This document shows, one piece after another, positions 1-12,084 of a stretch of DNA of 64,000 bases. Origin of the DNA: Taenia hydatigena (Eukaryota > Platyhelminthes > Cestoda > Cyclophyllidea > Taeniidae); assembly GCA_036345935.2 (NCBI GenBank), contig JADWOT020000001.1:4070715-4134714 (forward strand). The letters are read 5' to 3'. Below the pieces are notes generated by a model that had not been told where the DNA came from, searched no databases, and saw nothing but the letters and a program-made list of their open reading frames with translations. Within the stretch, counting starts at the first letter, position 1, and every line of letters starts with the position of its first letter. The translations under genes were made by a program, and so were the position numbers.

Positions 1-1162
1 ACTCGAGGAAACGAGGGACAAATTACCAACGCGAACCGTCCAGGAAGCTTGTCCGACGCCGAGCTCACAACAGCGATATTAATACAGACATGTGGTGAGC
101 GCAACCAAACACTAAGAAGGAAGTGCAGCGGAACAGTGCTTGACGTAATACGGGCAGGCAGCTCTCAGCAACGAGAATTGTCCATTGACCATGCACTCAT
201 CACACACAAGAGGCGTCACCTTCGTTGGCTTCGTGTAGGTGGTTAGGACTATTTGCAGTGATGCGATAACTCCGTCGAGTGTTCGTATGCCACAAGTAAA
301 TAGGTGTTGAGTGGGGAGCTGGAGTGAAGGACATTGAGCTCTCTTCTATTTGCACGCAAGTCTGAACATTTCGCATTGTTTGATTGTGCGCATAAATTCT
401 TAATGATTTGATACCACTTGATCTAGACCAATCGCACTGAATCAACGCACGCCTTTGAAATCGGAAACAGGATGGTTAATGTTTCGTTTTAGTTTGTTGT
501 TTGTAAGAGCAAATGACCATCAGTCTGGCACATCAGCAAAACGTGAAGCCGCCTTTTGTTTGGTGACTAAATTGAGCATTCCATGAACGAATGACTGTCG
601 CAGGTTACTGCCTACGAAAGGCGGGCCGAACATACCTGATCGGATCTTCGCTGACTTTTTCTCATCCAAGCTACTCATAACTCACTACGAAGGACTGGAT
701 TCTGCACACCAGACAATTTTGGCTCCTTTTGAATCATGACAACAACCAACAAGCTGCAAACGGATCGGCAATTTCTTGGTGCAGATAAACACAATTAAGA
801 AAGCACCTCGTACAACAATCACCTCCAAATGAAGTACTAACAAAACAGCATTCTGAACCGCTCTGCCAAGTTACTGTGAAGTAGCAAACAAATATGGATG
901 GGTGACGATAAGTCTCATTCCTTAAGCATTGAGAGACAATGCAATAATTGACAAAGTGTGGATAGGAAATGGCACCGAGACTTCCGGAAGTCAGTCACTT
1001 GCTGCCTTTTGGTGTAAAATAGAAGGGAGGCAAATCGCACATAGGTTGACAACAAGTAAATGATGAAGCTTAAATTGTGGAGACACGTTTGGGACTGTCC
1101 CTTAGTGAGCATTTAGTGCTCGCTTAATTAATGTGATAAGAGTTGTGCGGCATGTCAACATG
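1..1162 (-). repeat. B-family repeat, inverted copy cut by the window edge
   Basis: This stretch is the reverse complement of 7,655-8,893, with scattered substitutions and small indels. The first bases match the reverse complement of the stretch ending at the CTCGAG near 8,893. The inner edge is at the sequence GTCAACATG near 1,162, which pairs with CATGTTGAC near 7,657. A third copy in the same orientation as this one runs from about 62,892 to the right window edge. The short frames on both strands here also occur, broken, in the other copies, so no gene is called. The element continues past the left edge. Confidence 0.85.
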
Positions 1163-4100
1163 ATGCTCTTGTAGGACTTACACCTTTAGTCAGACAAACT
1201 TTGGCCTAGTGGTACTGCTGTTTTTCCGTGTTTTTCTTAAATTGCCAACACAACGTTTCAATATTTTGCACAGGTTCTGCTTCACTCTCCTAATACAGAC
1301 TCGTACACTTCAAAGAAGCCGTCCTTATCCGCAATTTTGACTCAGCGTCAATTCCTTACGCAATCCGCTACAAGAAGGCGTTTATTTAGCACATTTCTTA
1401 TAATCCCCTCCAGATTCTCTTTATGAAAGAAGCGAAATGTGTTGACAAATGAAATGACGTGACTTAAGCAGCAACGCATTTGGATACAGCATGCGATGAT
1501 ATGTTATATACGTTCCTTTTGCTTCGTTTTGTCCATGAGTTTTAGCCTTGACACTACTAGGGATGAGGAATTCACTTAAGCAGTGGACAGCATGAAGGAA
1601 TTTGTATACAAAGGGTGTGTACAGTGCAGTAAAGCTGTAATTTATGCAAACCCTAATATGAGGTGCTGGTGGACCTTTAACCGCCATGGTAGCATCAACG
1701 GTGGACAAGAGCAATAGTTATTAAATGATTTTATATAAATAATTACTTTACTCAAGCAGTGTATTCAAACTACATGTTGCTGGAATGGTCATCCTTGATG
1801 TCCACATGAGTGTTGCCATTGCACTTCCCCTATTCTCATCTGTCAGCTTAAAAGTGTTCAAGTGCCACAGCGTCTTATCTCATTCGACAACTCTGATCAA
1901 CCAATAAGGCGGTTTTACCGCTTTAATAGAGGCACTTGGCAAATCTGTCTACCTTTTTCATTCCTGGATGCAAGGGCTGAATGAACAGCGTGTGAAGAAA
2001 TGTTGAAGATTCTTTTCTCATCACGTATCTTCATGAGTGCATTCACTCTTGCCAGAGGAATGTGAAAATTACTCCTAAAGATTATGCACATAAGTGATTT
2101 GCATTGCAATCTGATTAATGCGTGAATCCTCCTTCACCAGAAGGCATTCGAGGTCAGCAATTGTTTGGATTAGACATGCTTGCGCTACACGCGCCTCCAA
2201 CGTGGCAATACAGGTCGATTCAAGGAATTGTAATGATTAAGGAATGTTCTCATGGAAGTCGCACGTTTTTGGGAAGAGGGCTTTGCTTTATTTGTTGGTG
2301 GCGAGGTTTAAAAATAATAGCTATCTTGTAATCAAACAATGCCTTGCAGTATGGTCTGCAACATTTCACCTCTGTGAAAAAACTTTCTAATCAAAGTGGA
2401 TTGTCGGCAGCATAGATCGTTCGCATGCTTTGTGAAATGTGTGTTTAGTAGTGTGGCTCCACTTATTTCGTCCAAAAGTTGACTTACATCGCCACCCGCT
2501 ACAACCAGTTGCACCCATCAAGGCTCACCATTTCACTTCTCTGACATTTGTGATGCTAAACTCTTCCCTTCAGTTTCCTCAATTAGCTTTATTCCTTCAT
2601 CGTTAGCTTCCTTACTTGCCTATCTGACATAATGGCTGCCAGCTTACCTGATTGTGTTTATCGTCTGCACTCCTGTATGGTGCATACCATGAGGGACATT
2701 TGCGCATTTCGATGGCACGTGGTTGCTTTCGCATTTATTTCTTTAGTGAGGGTGGTTTTGCAATGCCCTACTGTTATCTTGGTGAAATGGACGATGCTAC
2801 AGAGGAGGATGGACCAAGTTTTCTGACTAATGACAACACCACATGCATTTCTGACACAATCACCAAATACACGATAGGAACGAATACTTAGTGTCATTGC
2901 ACTAAAACCCGTTAAACGCGATGCTGTTACGATGATCGTCAGTAAAGGAATGCAGAAGGCATGCCGAATATAAATGGGTGAAAGTAAACAGACTCCCTCC
3001 ATTCGCTCTTTGCTTCGACAAGTTTAGGCTTTTAACACTATTCCAATGCTTTTTTATGCTGTAAACCTTGTAAAATTGAAACTGTTTTAACTTAAACCCC
3101 TGTTCTGACACCGTGACCCCAAAAGCAGTCATTATTTTCAAAGGTACTAATCTAACCAACCGTGGAAAATTTAAAAAAGTTGACCGCAGACCTGCCTAGG
3201 CGAACCAAACTTAGCGCAAAATGGATAGAATCATGAATGCACGCCTTAAACTAAACGAAAGTCTCCGTCATCGTGGGCATTGGTGCTACGCTGTGCGTGG
3301 GCTCATGTCAACATCAAGACGACGAAATCATAAATGCCTTCCCCTTAAACAAATAAATGTGCTTTCAAACACCTTCTCGCCTTCATTTCAGTCATTGCAG
3401 CAAACTCGCACTTGAGTGTTTATTCCCCTCTGTAGAGAGCATTATGGGTGACCTCGATTGTGTGCCTCTGATACGGCTAATTGTAGCCCTCGAGGAATAC
3501 GATGTCCGATATGGATTTGGTAAATAAATAGCTCAAAAGAACTGTATGGAAAGGAACGTCATTTTGTGTTAAGTATGTTCTGAATTGGTTGGAGGAGACA
3601 TGCCTGCTCACAATACTGCTTTGAACCCAGGTTCGCCTTTCACTGTCACCGTGGCCAACTAATGTATCGCACAATGACTGATTCCGTCCTCTTCTATAGG
3701 CGCGTCCATTTTTAAAGAACCTGCAACCCTCCACACGACTGCCATCGGGATTAACACATTTTGCTATTCGTTGCCAAAATTAGACTACGCCTTCCAGATC
3801 GCTTTTAGCAAAACGTGAAAAATATGAAGGAACTAGACACTGGAAAGCAATTGCAGGAATGAATTATGCATACTTCATCCTGATTTGACCATGTATCTTT
3901 CTTGCACTTGACTACCCGTTTGTCTTGTTTTTGACTCCAACGCCGTACAATACCTTGGTCGGCGTATTATTTGAGGTGATCCGAAAACGTGGCAGAAAAT
4001 GATTTGGACAGAAATTCTGTTCTTTTTTTATGGCAAATGAATGCATTTATATATATATATATATGCACTTAAGAGGTGTAAAGTAAGTAATCAAATTATT

Positions 4101-6620
4101 GCGATGCTTTCATTGGCTTTTAATAATAATTAAAAGAGAAAAAAAACACACTTTCAGCTACGTCATATCCAGCGCAGCCTCACTAAAGGTGGAGATGAAT
4201 GAGATCGAAAATGAGAAAACTAGAAGAGGTTCAAGTGATCAAGGAAATTCAATTCACACATAAAACACAGTTTTACAAATTTTTAGGCATTCTCTCTCAC
4301 CCATAATATATGTGATTGCTTGATTTTACTTCTAAGAAGCTTAATTATAGCGCCAGGTGTCTTCCTCGCGTTGACGTCAAGCTTCGGAAGAGCTAAGGAG
4401 CAGTAGCTGCCCTCAAAAGCCTGAGTAGTGAGTAGAGCGCGTAATACTGCACAAAATGAAAAAATTATCAAATCTTTGCACAGCTTTGACACTCTTGTTG
4501 CCAAAGGGTAAGGTAACGTGAGAAAGTTGATGAATGTTTTTTAAAGAATTAGGGATGGCCTTCTGTCTGTGTGAGGACATACACCGCTTGATCATCTGCT
4601 TCTGTGTTCGTTCATTTATGCTCAATCTAATCACATGCGTGACTACTAAGGAGGAGATCATTGCCATTGCCTTCCATTCCATGGCACACGCTGTCACTTT
4701 GCTGTCATGTTTCCCCAACAAAGCGAAAATAATGAGGAATATTTACAACTTAAAAAGAAAGTAATTTATTGGTCAGACAAATCAGTGAAGTAACTGATTA
4801 AAACAGATCTTCACATCAACAAAGGCCTTTGTGAGTCTACATTTTCCCGTCGGAGTCTGGCTGTTTCGGAGAATGAAGGGGCTGGCATTGAGTAATGTCC
4901 AGAATACTCAGCTATGCGATGCAAATTTCAGTCCTTTCCTAACAGGATACAAACTGGGTAGAGGGTCTTTAATCAACCGCTTCCAGTTCTCTGCCGTATT
5001 CGCATCCTGTCGTCTATTTCGCCTCTCAAGGAAATGGCCGTTGAGAACGCCAAGACAATGCGTCAACTGCATGTAATAGCTTGAGCTTGGCAAAATCACA
5101 GCATGTTGGAATGGAAAGGCATCTCGCCGGACAATAGATCTTGGCTGACTTATGATTAAAAGTGGTAAGTTTCTACTTTTTTGAGTTCTGCAGTGGTTGC
5201 ACACTGCAGTCGCAAACGATATGCATTCGCAGAGAATGATTGTGTCTACATCGCGTTGCACTCCATGCAAACGCGGCCTCTTCAAACGCCGTGGAGCGTA
5301 AGTCACGATGTGCTTTGCTAGTTTTGTATTCAATACTAGCTTAGCATAACAGAATGTTTGAAAAATCGAATTGCAGCAAATGGTTTTGGTGGGATACATT
5401 GGAAGTGTCGAGGTCTCTCCTGCCATTTTATGCTCTCGTATATAATAAATCTAAGCGAGTAGAGTGATGGATGCGATCTGCTTAAAACTAGCACAATGGT
5501 AGTTTTCCCGCCAAAAAATGCGGCATCACTATTAAAATAAGCATGACTGCTAAAGGAACTTGTTCTAGTAAGAAATGCAGCTCTACCCTCAGTGGGTCGG
5601 TCGCATCGGTTTTTACGGCATTTCTTTGCCATTCAAGGCCAGACATAAACCAATCTTAAAGTGGTCGGCCATTAGTTTGCCAGATGGGTAAATTCCGTGA
5701 CTGTCTTTGGTAAAAGCTGGAATCTGTATGGTTTAGCGAGTGCCCCAATCATATTTTCTCATCTTATTCTGAAAAAAAATAAAAAGTCCGAGTGCAGCAG
5801 AAGCAACAACCTACCCAATGTACACCGTCCAGGTTATCTGTCTAGGATTGAGCTCAGAACAGAGATACCCATACAGACATGTGGCCAAGATGCATGCTCA
5901 CTGTATGGAAGTGGGATTCATTTTAACTGCATCGGTGATGTCAACGCACCTATTCATGACTTTGTTAAATTTGTTGGTCCACAATTTTGTTGCATAATAT
6001 TCTCAAGTTCTCAGAATTGTCTACAGTCAATTTTTGCCCTTTTTAACAAGCAAAGCTTGGGAGCATGTTTAGAAATAAATGAGTACGCTGGAGACAATCT
6101 TTCGTTAGCACCCCACTTAGAAGGAAATGGTGGACGAACTACGAAACAACTGACCCCAATTCGCAAGCAAAATAGCAGAAATGTATAAGCAGGCTCAGCA
6201 ATTCTTTTCGAAAAGGTAATTATTGTGCCACAACAACTCGATAGTCATGCTTTATTGTTCCCTTTTCTAGAAGCCTCAATAGAGATATCAGAGACAACGG
6301 CACGAACGAGCTAACTGTACGATTCTCGTCACCCAAATAGGTGACCGAGTGTAAACAATCTTTCCTTGGAAGCAGGTACGAAGTCGTAGCTGAGTACAGC
6401 ATTCTCTGAACGACTGCTTGCCTAAAATTGTTGTGGACGAAATAAAAATGAAATGCATTTGATCTAATCTTCGCTGACCTCTTCTCAACCATGCCCCATG
6501 TAGCTCACACCAAAAGGCTAATTTCATCACACTCGACAATTTTGAATCCCTTCCAATCAAAATGGCGACCATGAAGCTGCAATTGACTCAAAGTTTAATT
6601 TGAGGCAGACAAACAAACTT
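1163..6620. other. Loop between inverted B arms; mostly unrecognised, with decayed B-like scraps
   Basis: This is the sequence between the inverted B copies at 1-1,162 and 7,655-8,893. Most of it matches nothing else in the window. Strongly diverged B-like scraps can be seen near 3,280-3,480 (compare 62,550-62,740), 5,820-5,900 (compare 30-90) and 6,440-6,760 (compare 640-880). A short TA dinucleotide run is at 4,048-4,064. Frames such as 4,908-5,426 on the minus strand and 5,697-6,188 on the plus strand are open for 160-170 codons, but I recognise no domain in them and have no comparison that supports coding. No RNA gene or mobile-element protein was seen. Confidence 0.5.
4048..4064. repeat. 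TA dinucleotide microsatellite
   Basis: About eight TA units in an AT-rich setting. It is a simple repeat with no evident role. Confidence 0.8.
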
Positions 6621-6945
6621 AAGAATGCACCTTTCCCATTGGTGGCCTCAAAATGGAGCGTCAACAAACGAATATCTCGAACCACTCAGTCAAGTTACTG
6701 TAAAATGGCAAACCAACGTGGTAATGAATTCCTCAACACCGACAATCCTACATAGGCTTGAAAACTGCAAATACTCTAGCAAACAAAAGACAGACATCTG
6801 GATGGAGCCAACCGTAAACACTTGCATTAGGGACGCGGGTAAGTGCACTGAAATGACTGCTACAACTGGATTGAGTGGGCGTGCATCTCGGCTACTAATT
6901 TCCACCACTCTTAATTTGGCTCCTGAGGGTTCCAACAACAGACGG

Positions 6946-6977
6946 CCAATGATGCTGAAGCTCACCCGTCTATATAA
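6946..6977 (+). promoter_or_regulatory. CCAAT box plus TATATAA box, diverged C copy
   Basis: CCAAT at 6,946-6,950 is followed by TATATAA at 6,971-6,977. The start-to-start distance of 25 bp is identical to that in the C arm at 34,995-35,026. The intervening sequence is also largely kept (GATGCTG.AGCTCAC.CGTC). Survival of both boxes and their spacing in an otherwise heavily diverged copy suggests an RNA polymerase II core promoter, although transcription is not shown by sequence alone. Confidence 0.5.
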
Positions 6978-7338
6978 CGACCACGAACACGGTGTGCCAC
7001 ACTCATAACTACAGGTGCTATCCAAGGTTGGTTCCATTCATTTTACATCGTGGGATTCCACACTTACCTTGCGCATGTTCTGCGTAGGGATTATAATTTC
7101 CAACACAATAGAGCTACATTTTGCACTCCACATTCCATGTTCTTTCGTACATGCATAACTACGTCATAATCTTCTTAAAGTTGGGTTGTCAGGCACATTT
7201 TAGTAAAGACGTTTAGGAATTGGAGCCGATTTTTGGAAGCAGAATATGCTGAGTTGCGATTGTGTGATGCATCAAATTTCATTTGGCGCCTTATGTTCTG
7301 TAGGTGGTTGGGTAGGTGTATCTTAACGCGATAAAACA

Positions 7339-7467
7339 ATGGACAGCTGGACTTCACAGCAGGAGAAGACGACAAGTGTGTAGAATTACACTCCTGTGTA
7401 CGTTGACGCCGAATATCCCGAGTTGATGCAGGATGAACTGTGGACGCACGTCGACTGCGACAGTTGA
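7339..7467 (+). pseudogene. Decayed copy of the C-unit small protein
   Basis: This is the paralogue of the 60-codon frame at 35,369-35,551. It begins with the same ATGGACAGC and ends at an early TGA, giving 43 codons. An in-frame TAG at codon 15 (7,381-7,383) breaks it. Codons 17-38 (7,387-7,452) align without gaps to 35,417-35,482. All six differences in these 22 codons fall at third positions: four are silent and two exchange Asp for Glu. Beyond that block the differences hit first and second positions. The pattern fits a coding sequence that was under protein-level constraint before it was broken. The product's function is unknown. Confidence 0.6.
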
Positions 7468-7654
7468 TTCGAGGTGAACGAATCCGCACCTCACACACAT
7501 GATCCAATTCAATTATCGGGAGTTAGGCTGCTCTAACACATTCCAGTCATCATTCCCATGACATCCTCCAGCATTGTAAACATATCTTACTTGCATTATT
7601 TTCTTCGTAGTTGATCTTGTCAATTGTGAATCGGCACCACCAATTGGATTTCCC

Positions 7655-10600
7655 ATGTTGACATGCCGCACAACTCTTATCACACTAATTAAGCGAGCAC
7701 TGAATGCTGACTAAGGGACAGTCCCAAACGTGTCCCCACAATTTAAGCTCCAGTATTTACTAATGTTTGACTTAAGTGTGATTTGCATCCCTTCTATTTT
7801 ACACCAAAAGGCAGCAAGTGACTGACTTCCTGTGGTCTCGATGCTGTTTCCTATCCACACTTTGTCAATTATTGCATTATTCTCTCAAGGCTTAAGGAAT
7901 AAGACTTATCGCCACCCATCCATATTTGTTCGCTACTACACAGTAACTTGGTTGAACATTTTGGAATGCTGTTTTGTTAGTACTTCATTTGGAGGTGATT
8001 GTTATACGAGGCGCTTTTATAATTATGTTTACCTGTCTCAAGTTACCTGCCGAACCATTTGAATCTTGTTGGTTGTCGTCTTGATTCATAATGAGTCGAA
8101 ATTGTCTAGTGTGCATAATCCGGTCATTCGTAGTGAGTTATTTGTAGCTTATATGAAAAAAGGTCAGCGAAGATCCGATCAGGTGTGTTCCGCCTGCCCT
8201 TCCTAAACAGCAATCTGCGGTAGTCATTCGTTCATGGAATGCTCAATTTGGTCACCAAGCAAAAGGCAGCTTCACGTTTTGATGGTGTGTCAGCCAGATG
8301 GTCATTTTCTTCAAATAAACAACAAACCTCAAACCAGAACTTTGCCTATCATGTTTTTGATTTCAAGACGTGCATTCGTCGTATTTTCTGATTTGCATTG
8401 GACTCGGTCTCGCCAGGCATATCTGCGCTAAAATTAGGTCGATTGGTCTAGATCAATCAGATACAAATCGTTAAAATTCATGCTCACAACTAAACAATGC
8501 GCAAACGTTCAGACTTGCGTGCAACTAGAAGAGAGCTCAATGTCCTTCACTCCAGCTCTCCACTCCACACCTATTTACTTGTAGCATACGAACACTCGAC
8601 GGATTTATCGCAACACTGCAAATAGACCTAAACATCTTTACGAAGCCAATGAAAGTGACGCTTTTGACAACCGCACGACCGGTCCCTTGTGTGTGATGAG
8701 TGCATGGTCAATGGACAATCTTCGTTGCTGACAGCTGCCTCCCCGCATTACGTCAAGCCCTCTTACGCTGCACTTCCTTGTTGATGATTAACTGCGCTTA
8801 CCACATATCTGTATAAATACCACTGTTGTGAGCTCGGCGTCGGACAGGCTTCCTGGACGGTTCGCGTTGGTAATTTGTCCCTCGTTTCCTCGAGTGAGGG
8901 GCAGTGCTGAGAGCAGGCATGCTTTCAGCTGAATTCAGAGCATACTTAATGAAAAATAAGGTTGCATTCTGCATCATCTGTTTGGAATGATTGTTTACCA
9001 CATTCATGGTGGGACTCGTAAACTTGTTTGTCCACATCTGGTGGAATGGCATGAACACAATCAAGGTCATTCATGGTGTGCTTTTCAGAAGGAAAAATCT
9101 CTCTCAAAAAAGACAAATGTGAATTGTTGCAATGACCGAGGTGGAAATGAGGATGTGTGTATTGCACAATTGTTTATTTAATTAAGGACGCACTCATGGT
9201 TTCGTCATCTTCTCGCTGACATGAGCCCACGCACAGGGGAGCGCCGACACCTGCAACGCTGTGCTAAATATTGTCGGATGAACATGCACGTATTGGCAGC
9301 TTTGCCAATGACAAATGACTGCGACGTGCGCAGTGGGCACAGTGGTATCAATATGGCAATATTAAGAGCATAAATAGCTAAGCGTAGATCAGAACATCCT
9401 GGATGTCAACTGCCGTCTGCCTTAGAACATCCGAAATGCCTTGCAACGACGCGGCCGTTATCAAGCTACTATTGGCATACCAAACCCCACCGTAACTGAC
9501 TGAGTCAAGAATGCTGATTTGGAAATAATTTAGAAACTGTAAGTACCGATTAGCAATGTGAAGAGAGTTTACAAATAATCGCTTAAAGGAATTCAAGAAG
9601 TTGTTGCATGTGCTAAGCACCTCTCTTCCTCTTACCCTACTTTGGATGGCCTTAAGTGGATATTAAGTTGACAAAACAAATCCGCTTTTGGTTGTTGGAA
9701 TGTGCACCGAGAACTAAACGAATTTGTCTTCAGATCAAGGCTTTTAACACCGAATCGAGTGCGAGTTTGCTATTCTTAAACGTCCGTTACTTAGTGTGGA
9801 AATGACTCGTTTCCATTTTACGCCACAGCCCCATGCACATGGCGCAATTGACGGACCTCAGCATTCTTAATGCCTGATCTGATTAGAATGGTGTATGAGT
9901 GCGAAGAAATGCATTTGGAGCAGAAATGAGGAGTGACAACCACAAACCACTCTCTGCGATGCTGTCTTGTAAGGAGTGCTAGATGAAATGGGGCGAAGGA
10001 GAATGGGTGGAGAAAGGAAAGTTCTACGGATGAAAGTTGTGCACTTAGACAATCATGCAAGCGTGTAAACTTCCTCATTATGCAATGCATACTTGGTTGC
10101 AGATCATTCTCCTTGAGATTTGACTTCGGCTTAACAAACCATACATCCTGCTCAGCGGCGCCGTCTCAAATCATCACTTATCTTTGTTCAAATAGAATGG
10201 ACAAAATATAGTTGTGGAATTCGAAGGCGCGAAGCAGGCAGACGACAATTAATCAAATGTATACTTCGATGCTGACCTTGAATAAATGACTATATTTGAA
10301 ATACGTAAAGTTTCGCATTATAAATCGACTATGAATAGGCCTTTAAAAGTTAAATTAGGAGCGGTGAAATATGGTAACCGAGGTGCATGGCTCCTGCATA
10401 CATTTGTGTCAGTAGCCTCAGTGCACTTTCCCATGGTCTAAACAATGCACCGAATGATGAAATGGCCAAAAGCACGAATGGTTTTAGAACTTGAATGTTT
10501 CATTTCTTTCCACGTAGGCTGTCAATCATCGTTCAACAGCGCTGTTTGTTGAAGAGTAGGGGCAGATCTGAGATCGCCCACAATTTACTCATGTCTGAGC

Positions 10601-11760
10601 GTTTCCATTTCGAAAGCAAATGAGATAATTTGGGAGAGATTTCGGTAATGCATGGAACGTAGCTAAAACACTAATCAAATTTACATCACAATTTGCTGTC
10701 ACTCCTTCCAGTTCAACATGACTCAAGGCGTTCTTTTCATGTCACCTACCAAGGTATAGATTAACTAAGAGAACATTAATTTGCCCTATAAATCCTAGAA
10801 TTATTTTGTCTACATCGCTTTGCACCGAGCGGAACAGAATCGTAAATTCGTACACAGCAGATGTAGGCGCAATACTCAGGATTGAGGACGCATTGCTGAG
10901 CTGTTGCGAGACCCTGCATTCTGCGGTTTGTGACAGCAAATCCTAAGTGACAAAGAAACATGGAAATGCCGAAGTCCTGTCATACCACGCCTTTTAAGTG
11001 CTTCTGATCAATGCGCACTTTGATCAGCAGTTATTTAAAGAAGAGTAGGGTTTTTAACTTGCGTCATTGAGAGGCGAACGTGGTCGACACGACTTGCGAG
11101 GACGCCAATCAACCGAGTCAACGTAGCCAAACGAAAGAATGCCTCGCACAGAATGCAACTTGATTAATGCAGACAAGCTTTTAGAGAAACGAAACCTCTA
11201 CTTTTGCAGGCGTTGGTGGTGCGCTGTGCGTGGACCAGTGTGGACACCATGATTAATGCACAGATGCCTATGTTATGCCATCGTTTCCCTTTGTGCTTTG
11301 AAATCATCACAACCGACATCGGTCTCCCTCATCTCACGATTTTTATGCTTGCTAGCTTCTGCAATTCACAGGCAATTTCGGTCATGAAGCATGTGCTTTC
11401 AGGACTTGCGCATTGTGCCTCAAATACGCTGCAATTTCTTCACACCAACATCGGTCTGGTGATATTGGTGGCTTTCAATTTACCGTCTTTTGGTGCGTTT
11501 ATTCATTTGATGCATCATTTTGATGGTTCTGGTTTCGAGAAACGGGAGCAGCGTCTGTTTAGCAATGCGGTCTTATTCAAGACGAGACAGTGCCATTGTC
11601 AGCTCTTATGTTGCATTGAATTCACAAAGGCGCGATGCCTATAAGCAATGATTTCAACTTCCATTTATAATGAAAGAAGCACTGCCTTCCAACTCTTGGT
11701 TTAACTCATTCAAAACGCTGAAGCATTGTGATAGCATTATGGAAAGAATTTGGGAGAAAA
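7655..11760 (+). repeat. B-family repeat, longest copy in the window
   Basis: I used this copy as the B reference. Its left part (7,655-8,893) is inverted at 1-1,162. About 7.8-9.5 kb is inverted at 62,188-64,000. About 8.79-11.63 kb recurs in direct orientation at 39,695-42,715. About 10.29-11.69 kb recurs in direct orientation at 36,808-38,275. Reading frames inside it (for example 9,818-10,090 minus, 10,742-10,939 minus, 11,204-11,644 plus) recur in the other copies with frameshifts and stops, so they are not called as genes. No transposase, reverse transcriptase or terminal target duplication was recognised, so its class is unknown. Confidence 0.85.
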
Positions 11761-12037
11761 GCAGCACCACCAGACCAAAGCTTGTCTAACTAAATTAAGA
11801 CGTAATTAGTGCAAAAGCGAGTCGAAATAAAAAATCTGGAGTGAAGGAGACCGTCGTCCGCTGTAGAGGCTTCAAGACACATGGAGAGGCGTTGGCATAA
11901 CACGTGTATTCGTTCAACCTACAGAGAATTCGTGTTTTATGAATTGTGATATCGGCACTGGTCCACGTACAGCACACCGCCAAAGCCTGCAAAGGTAGAG
12001 ATTTCGTTTTTTTGAAAGCTTGTCTTTATTAACCAAG
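11160..12037. repeat. Small inverted pair within and beside B
   Basis: About 150 bp at 11,160-11,310 recur in reverse complement at about 11,870-12,037. The clearest shared part carries GACAAGCTTT, GAAACGAAA.CTCTAC.TTTGCAGG and GTGGACCAGTG. The pair therefore forms a hairpin-like fold with a loop of about 560 bp directly outside the left end of arm A1. Confidence 0.65.
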
Positions 12038-12068
12038 TAGCTTACTGTAGGGGGCATTCTCTTGAAAT

Positions 12069-12084
12069 GTGACTAGAAAGTCAC
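12069..12084. repeat. Terminal hairpin at the outer end of A1
   Basis: GTGACT-AGAA-AGTCAC is a 6-bp stem with a 4-base loop. The same 16 bases in reverse complement form the outermost bases of A2 at 30,172-30,187, and similarity between the two arms stops exactly there. This may be the true terminus of the A unit or the point where the palindrome formed. No target-site duplication flanks the two ends. Confidence 0.7.

Larger units (their letters stand above)
6621..7640 (+). repeat. Old, diverged C-family copy
   Basis: The order of landmarks matches 34,700-35,650: a CCAAT/TATATAA pair, a shared CACAGGTGCTA-like stretch, a TTCTGTAGGTGG acceptor-like site near 7,300, then a decayed copy of the small C-unit reading frame. 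Substitutions and indels are far denser than between the two C arms in the middle of the window, so this is an older duplicate. Unlike the C arms, it lacks the CAC/GGT microsatellite. It adjoins the B repeat beginning near 7,655. Confidence 0.75.

Noticed and set aside
1163..6620. Frames of 127-172 codons (for example 4,908-5,426 minus and 5,697-6,188 plus)
   Set aside because: No recognised domain and no paralogous copy with codon-level constraint. Part of the second overlaps a decayed B scrap.
11204..11644. 146-codon plus-strand frame in B
   Set aside because: Equivalent sequence at 37,780-38,202 and 42,300-42,795 contains stops and frame changes, as expected for noncoding repeat.
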